This document shows positions 6,534-9,817 of a stretch of DNA of 9,817 nt, piece by piece. Position 1 is the first letter of the stretch, and every line of letters starts with the position of its first letter. Position numbers and translations under genes: made by a program. Source of the stretch: an uncultured Blautia sp. (GTDB lineage: Bacteria; Bacillota; Clostridia; Lachnospirales; Lachnospiraceae). The DNA lies in NCBI GenBank assembly GCA_900543715.1, contig UQSX01000101.1, forward strand, positions 1-9,817, given 5' to 3'. The notes beneath the pieces were generated by a model. It was not told the DNA's origin. It was given only the letters and a program-made list of their open reading frames with translations, and did no database searches.

Positions 6534-6579
6534 AAAAAAGAGCAGTGGTATCCGCTGGACTTACGTGATAACACTGCTC
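6534..6579 (-). terminator. Intrinsic terminator / leader attenuator before the ABC operon
   Basis: GAGCAGTG (6579-6572) pairs perfectly with CACTGCTC (6547-6540), and TATC/GATA extend the stem after one mismatch. Six T residues (6539-6534) follow. The U-run ends about 13 bases before the AAGGA of the exporter gene, leaving no room for a promoter in between. Every message for the exporter must therefore pass this hairpin. It also serves as terminator for the 649-aa gene ending at 6590. Confidence 0.85.
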
Positions 6580-6588
6580 GCTTCTTTC

Positions 6589-6618
6589 ATTATATTCTTC
6601 TCTTATCCGGAAAGTCAA
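6589..6618 (-). promoter_or_regulatory. Promoter of the ABC exporter operon
   Basis: TTGACT (6618-6613), an 18-base spacer and a perfect TATAAT (6594-6589) form a strong sigma-A promoter embedded in the last codons of the preceding gene. The start of transcription is expected near 6582, only a few bases before the leader hairpin. Confidence 0.7.
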
Positions 6619-8539
6619 TCTGCATTTCCCACTTTACTGACGCCTCCTTTCCCCGGTGAGCAAGGCCCACATACCAGACCTGACCGGTCATGTCTGCACT
6701 GTAATTTTTCTCCTTAATCTGTCCGATAGCTTTCAGCGCCAGGTCTTCCAGGTTCTCTGACTTATCTCTGGTATATTTAAATTCCAGGATCATACTGGGA
6801 CATCCCCATTTTCTGGAATACAGCAGGATATCTCCTCTTCCTCTGCCACTCTCCCGATTGCTTCTCACCTGGTAAGTTCCACGCAGAAAAACACACATCC
6901 CCAGCATCATCATATGGTAACTGTTTTCATCTTTCAGATCGTAATAAGAGGGAATTTCCAGCAGGATCCTTTTATATTCTTGGGAAAAGCGCTCCATATC
7001 TCCTGTCTGGAGATAATACAGCATTTTGTCTATTTTTCCCTCCTCCACCTGTAAATAAGAGGCCGTCAAATCCTGAAATCCTTTCCAAACTTCCAGATTC
7101 GGTACCCGGACCTTATACAGATCTTCCCGAATCTCCTCCTCTATGGTCACCATACCTGCGTTCAGCAGAAGTCCCCAGAAAGCCGTCTCATTCTGGCTTT
7201 CGTAATAAGCCCCTGCCGCATCTGCATTCACTGTAACCTGGCCCCGTTCCAGCAGCTCCTCATAGGACTGGAAAAAAGGCTGTCCCTGTTCACGAAGGGC
7301 ATTCTTCAAAATACTGTTTTCACTGGTATTGACCCAGTAAGACTCCAGTTTTTTTCTGGCCCCGTAACAGGATATGGACCAGGGATTATAAAGTTCCGTA
7401 TCCCCTACTTTGTAGCCGTCATACATTTCCTTTACCTGTCCGGAAAACTCCGTTTCACAGTAATCCAGAAGTTCTCGTACTTCTTCCTCTGTAAAACCAA
7501 AGCAATCCTTATATTCCGGGTCTTTTACAGTACATACCATCAGATTATTCAGACCTGAAAAAATGTTCTCCTTTGTCACTCTCTGAACACCGGTAAGCAT
7601 GGCTTTTTCCAGGGAAGAGTTTCCTTTCAGGGAAAAGCTCAACATCCCTGAAAGAATTTCTCTTACCTGTCCATAATATCCTCTGGAATTTGCATACATA
7701 AAAGGCGTATCATATTCGTCCAGAAGGAGGAACACTTTCTTTCCATAGTATTCTTCCAGAATACCGCACAAATCCTTAAGTCCATGGCAAAGACAGCTCC
7801 TTTGCTCCTCAGCCCCCTGTTTTTCACTAAGGGACCGGTAATTCTGAAAAAACATCTCTTTCTTTCTCTGGGACAGTTTGCCGCTTTTTGTCAGATCCAT
7901 GTATCTGTCATATTCCTCCAGAAAAAGATCTGAAAGCTGTCTTATCATTTCCCGGGAATTCTCTGCCTTTACATTCAAAAAGGAGAGAAAAATCACCGGA
8001 TATTGATTTATCCAGTCCGCATATACGCTTTTCTCAATCTTTGTTCCCGCAAACAGCCGGGCAGAGTTTCCGGTACAGTCCAGAAATTCTCTGAGCATAG
8101 TCATATTCAGGGTCTTGCCAAACCGTCTTGGTCTTGTCACCAAAGTCGCCTGATACCAGGAATCCAGAAATTCCTCAATAAACTGTGTTTTATCTACATA
8201 ATAGGCATTTCTTTCACGAAGAAAGCGGAAGTCCTGAACGCCAATGGCAAGCCGCTTTTTCTTTGCAGAATAATCATAGGTTCCCTCCGGTTCGCACATC
8301 AGATCTGCATACTGCACTTCCCGGTCTGATTCTGCCTTGCTTCTCCCAAAAAGTTCATCTAAAGTACAGCCCAAAACATCGCTGATATGCTCCAGGGTTT
8401 CCAGATCCGGTGATCGGTTGCCTCTTTCATAATTCGTATAAGTAGAACGTGATATCCCCAGCTTTTCTGCCATCTGGGCCTGGGTATATCCCCGCAGATT
8501 CCGAACTCTTGTCAGGTATTCATAAAATCTGGTCTTCAT
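6590..8539 (-). CDS. Xre-type HTH fused to AAA-ATPase-like and PD-(D/E)XK nuclease-like domains
   Basis: This 649-aa cytosolic protein has three parts. Residues 8-64 are a Cro/Xre helix-turn-helix (AEKLGISRSTYTNYERG in the middle). Residues about 95-380 are the AAA-ATPase-like domain (PF09820 type), with the family's conserved RPRRFGKT P-loop (136-143), Walker B-like VFLLLDEYDTP (269-279) and YNPWSI (384-389). The C-terminal part (about 530-625) is a PD-(D/E)XK nuclease-like domain (PDDEXK_9 type), with D570 after GRGRG and E586-x-K588 in ILEFKY, so the putative active site looks complete. ATPase-like/nuclease-like proteins of this kind are often multicopy in gut Clostridia and Bacteroidetes, but their function is unproven; an added DNA-binding domain is less usual. 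ATG 8539 is preferred over the GTG at 8551, which sits directly on the GGGAAG that would be its ribosome binding site. It has its own promoter, so the HTH may autoregulate. Confidence 0.9.
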   Translation of the reverse strand: MKTRFYEYLTRVRNLRGYTQAQMAEKLGISRSTYTNYERGNRSPDLETLEHISDVLGCTLDELFGRSKAESDREVQYADLMCEPEGTYDYSAKKKRLAIGVQDFRFLRERNAYYVDKTQFIEEFLDSWYQATLVTRPRRFGKTLNMTMLREFLDCTGNSARLFAGTKIEKSVYADWINQYPVIFLSFLNVKAENSREMIRQLSDLFLEEYDRYMDLTKSGKLSQRKKEMFFQNYRSLSEKQGAEEQRSCLCHGLKDLCGILEEYYGKKVFLLLDEYDTPFMYANSRGYYGQVREILSGMLSFSLKGNSSLEKAMLTGVQRVTKENIFSGLNNLMVCTVKDPEYKDCFGFTEEEVRELLDYCETEFSGQVKEMYDGYKVGDTELYNPWSISCYGARKKLESYWVNTSENSILKNALREQGQPFFQSYEELLERGQVTVNADAAGAYYESQNETAFWGLLLNAGMVTIEEEIREDLYKVRVPNLEVWKGFQDLTASYLQVEEGKIDKMLYYLQTGDMERFSQEYKRILLEIPSYYDLKDENSYHMMMLGMCVFLRGTYQVRSNRESGRGRGDILLYSRKWGCPSMILEFKYTRDKSENLEDLALKAIGQIKEKNYSADMTGQVWYVGLAHRGKEASVKWEMQIDFPDKRRI

Positions 8540-8568
8540 AGCGAAAATCACTTCCCTGCTTTTTCTCT

Positions 8569-8597
8569 ATTATAGCCCAAGACGTTTCAAATCGCAA
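8569..8597 (-). promoter_or_regulatory. Promoter of the HTH-ATPase-nuclease gene
   Basis: TTGCGA (8597-8592), a 17-base spacer and a perfect TATAAT (8574-8569) lie about 30 bases upstream of the ATG at 8539. Just upstream, TAATA-TGCT-TATTA (8601-8614) is a perfect inverted repeat, a possible site for the protein's own HTH. The promoter is well supported; the operator is a guess. Confidence 0.7.
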
Positions 8598-8639
8598 CAT
8601 TAATATGCTTATTATATTCAGACTTCGGAAATGGAATTT

Positions 8640-9140
8640 CTATTTTCTCCGTTTTGCGTAAACATTACTGTTTACCTGCCATTCCCCGTTTTCCAGAACT
8701 GTTACATTCTGCCAATGGAAATTTTCTGCCTGTATATCAGAAAAGATCCATTTCTGGAAGGGATCATCCAAGACTGTTCCTATCAGTTTTCCACCGTCTT
8801 GTACAAAGCGAAGACGAGTCATATACTTTTCGCAGGTATATGTCATATCATAACATTTTTCTTTGGCATTAAACATTCGGATCGCCATTCCATATTCTCC
8901 ATCCGGCTGGGGATCCGACTTCATAGTTTCCCTGGAAGGACATATAAACAGATCCTCAATTCCTGCACCATTCAAAACCCTCCGGAAGATCCACTCTCCT
9001 TTTACAGTTCTGAGAGTATCTGTATGATAGCCGTCATGATACTCAAAGTCCCAGTCCCCGATCAGCGGAGCAAACCAGTCATACTCCTTTGAAATCTTAT
9101 CTGTTTTCTCACTTAGCAAAGCTTCCATAAAACTATCCAT
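8640..9140 (-). CDS. Uncharacterised 166-aa protein, lipocalin/DUF1579-like pattern
   Basis: The protein has a short N-terminal helix and then a series of alternating strands. PLIGDWDFEY (25-34), VKGEWIFRRVLNGAGIEDLF (46-65), EYGMAIRMFN (82-91), YDMTYTCEKYMTRLRF (97-112) and FHWQNVTVLENGEW (141-154) repeat the 'G.W...' strand rhythm of DUF1579-like and other lipocalin-fold proteins. These usually bind small ligands or have unknown roles. No signal peptide or membrane segment is visible, so it should be cytosolic. The start is ATG 9140: AAAGGAG lies 6 bases upstream, while the longer frame from 9173 has no such site. It follows the truncated SdpI-like gene by 29 bases and may be co-transcribed with it. 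After the stop codon there is no clear terminator before the next promoter at 8597. The fold is inferred from pattern only. Confidence 0.75.
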   Translation of the reverse strand: MDSFMEALLSEKTDKISKEYDWFAPLIGDWDFEYHDGYHTDTLRTVKGEWIFRRVLNGAGIEDLFICPSRETMKSDPQPDGEYGMAIRMFNAKEKCYDMTYTCEKYMTRLRFVQDGGKLIGTVLDDPFQKWIFSDIQAENFHWQNVTVLENGEWQVNSNVYAKRRK

Positions 9141-9169
9141 AAGAATCTCCTTTCCAACATGGTCTCTGC

Positions 9170-9388
9170 TCAATCTTCAGAGAACCTGTTTTTTATCTTT
9201 GTTTCCGTTCTGTAAAATCCCAAAAGCAAAAAGATCACGCCTATAGCGATTCCCCGGAAAATATCCGGAGCAATCTCTTGGGCATAATCCCAATGCTCCT
9301 GTGCACTTCTGGAAGCTGGCGTATTATATCCGGATCCTGAGATTCTGTCCGTTACCGGGTATTTCTTTAAGAGGAAACGCACAGACAC
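9170..9388 (-). pseudogene. SdpI-like small membrane protein lacking its N-terminus
   Basis: The 72-aa frame contains LLKKYPVTDRISGSGYNTPA (6-25) and RSAQEHWDYAQE (27-38). This resembles the 'P..IN..yGYRT..SM.n..tW.FA' block of SdpI-family membrane proteins, which normally follows a first transmembrane helix. Here only one hydrophobic helix remains, after the block (IAIGVIFLLLGF, about 47-58), and the preceding helix is missing. The only in-frame start is GTG 9388. AGGAGG (9402-9407) lies 13 bases away, rather far, and the frame closes upstream at a TGA (9422-9424) without any ATG. The break coincides with the change to AT-rich DNA near 9420, so truncation by a rearrangement is likely. If expressed from GTG it would be a single-pass membrane peptide. 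SdpI proteins of Bacillus confer immunity to the SdpC toxin, but most relatives have no known role. Confidence 0.5.
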
Positions 9389-9451
9389 CTTGTTCGGTAC
9401 ACCTCCTGGAATGCCGCCGGTTCAAATTATCTGCTCTACAACTTAGGATTT

Positions 9452-9817
9452 TTATAACTCATATTCTTCTAATTTACCATTTTTTAATGTATAATTAAAA
9501 AATTCTTCATTTGTCATATCTATAAAATATGTCCTGATAATACGACATACCCCTCCATGACTAATTAAAAGGACATTTTTCCCTTGATACTCTTTCTTAA
9601 TCTTGTCAATGATACCATATACTCTATATGCTACCTGCATCATAGATTCGCCGTTAGGATATCTATATGCAAAATTCCTCTTATTGTTTAGAAATTGAGG
9701 ATTTTTTCGGTCAACACCTTCGTATATCCCGTAATTTTGTTCAATAAGTAATTCTTCTATGCATATAGGAATATTATTTTTTCCAGCAAGGATCTTACTT
9801 GTTTCTACTGCTCTTCT
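9452..9817 (-). CDS. Histidine phosphatase family protein, C-terminal part (runs off the window)
   Basis: 121 residues are visible. RRAVETSKILAG at the window edge corresponds to the 'S.L.RA.ET..i' segment, followed by the acidic loop (EELLIEQNYGIYEG), the PNGESMMQ turn and LLISHGG, which carries the second catalytic histidine of the phosphoglycerate mutase-like superfamily. The RHGE motif with the phosphohistidine must lie roughly 45 residues upstream, outside the window. The family covers sugar-phosphate, nucleotide and cobalamin-pathway phosphatases, and the substrate cannot be told from this fragment. The gene is strikingly AT-rich, with ATA, AGA, TTA and AAT codons, unlike the genes to its left, suggesting recent acquisition. 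No terminator is seen between its stop and the SdpI-like fragment. Confidence 0.88.
   Translation of the reverse strand, partial: RRAVETSKILAGKNNIPICIEELLIEQNYGIYEGVDRKNPQFLNNKRNFAYRYPNGESMMQVAYRVYGIIDKIKKEYQGKNVLLISHGGVCRIIRTYFIDMTNEEFFNYTLKNGKLEEYEL

Noticed and set aside
6515..6574. Start of the first exporter subunit at GTG 6574
   Set aside because: It lies inside the leader hairpin without a ribosome binding site, whereas ATG 6514 has a properly spaced AAGGA; the frame is reported only as a possible leader.
9412..9432. GGTTCAAAT followed by TCTGCTCTACA, reminiscent of the T-loop and 3' end of a tRNA and thus of an integration site
   Set aside because: The bases flanking the loop do not pair as a T-stem and no cloverleaf can be built on either strand.
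1..9817. CRISPR arrays, insertion sequences or phage genes
   Set aside because: No regularly spaced repeats, transposase or integrase motifs, or terminal inverted repeats with target duplications were seen.

Overview
The window looks like a chromosomal accessory stretch from a gut-type Firmicute, most likely a Lachnospiraceae member. The reasons are moderate GC, AGGAGG-type ribosome binding sites, frequent TTG starts, and a gene set (RNHCP zinc proteins, DUF5655, AAA-ATPase-like/PD-(D/E)XK proteins, a heterodimeric ABC exporter) typical of that family. The taxon is inferred from these features; no ribosomal or other marker gene is present.

Nearly every gene is on the minus strand, so the biological order runs from right to left. 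At the right edge (9452-9817) is the C-terminal part of a histidine phosphatase in visibly AT-rich DNA (18 of 60 bases are G/C in 9661-9720, against 31 of 60 in 8881-8940). It is followed by a small SdpI-like membrane protein that lacks its N-terminus (9170-9388), and by an uncharacterised 166-aa beta-rich protein (8640-9140). Next comes a 649-aa fusion of an Xre-type HTH, an AAA-ATPase-like domain and a PD-(D/E)XK nuclease-like domain (6590-8539) with a strong promoter of its own. Its last codons hold a second strong promoter (6589-6618), which drives an ABC exporter operon (6514 to 2845) through a leader that contains a perfect intrinsic-terminator hairpin. The two exporter subunits carry complementary degenerate ATP-site motifs and so almost certainly form one asymmetric heterodimer of the BmrCD/LmrCD/TM287-288 type.

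The only plus-strand gene, an unrecognised 144-aa protein (2406-2840), converges on the exporter operon with 4 bases between the stop codons. Upstream of it, 1928-2290 holds no convincing intact protein gene. It does hold a complete minus-strand transcription unit: a promoter, a strong ribosome binding site ahead of a 5-codon frame, a hydrophobic mini-frame displaced by one base, a structured stretch and a perfect terminator. It could be a small RNA or a decayed type I toxin-like locus, and it is the best candidate here for something undescribed.

The left part holds two tandem, overlapping RNHCP zinc-ribbon paralogues (1066-1846), a DUF5655 protein (532-942) translationally coupled to a frameshifted 41-codon mini-gene (399-523), and a 112-aa flavodoxin-like protein with a TTG start (7-345). 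I see no rRNA, tRNA, CRISPR array, insertion sequence or replication origin.
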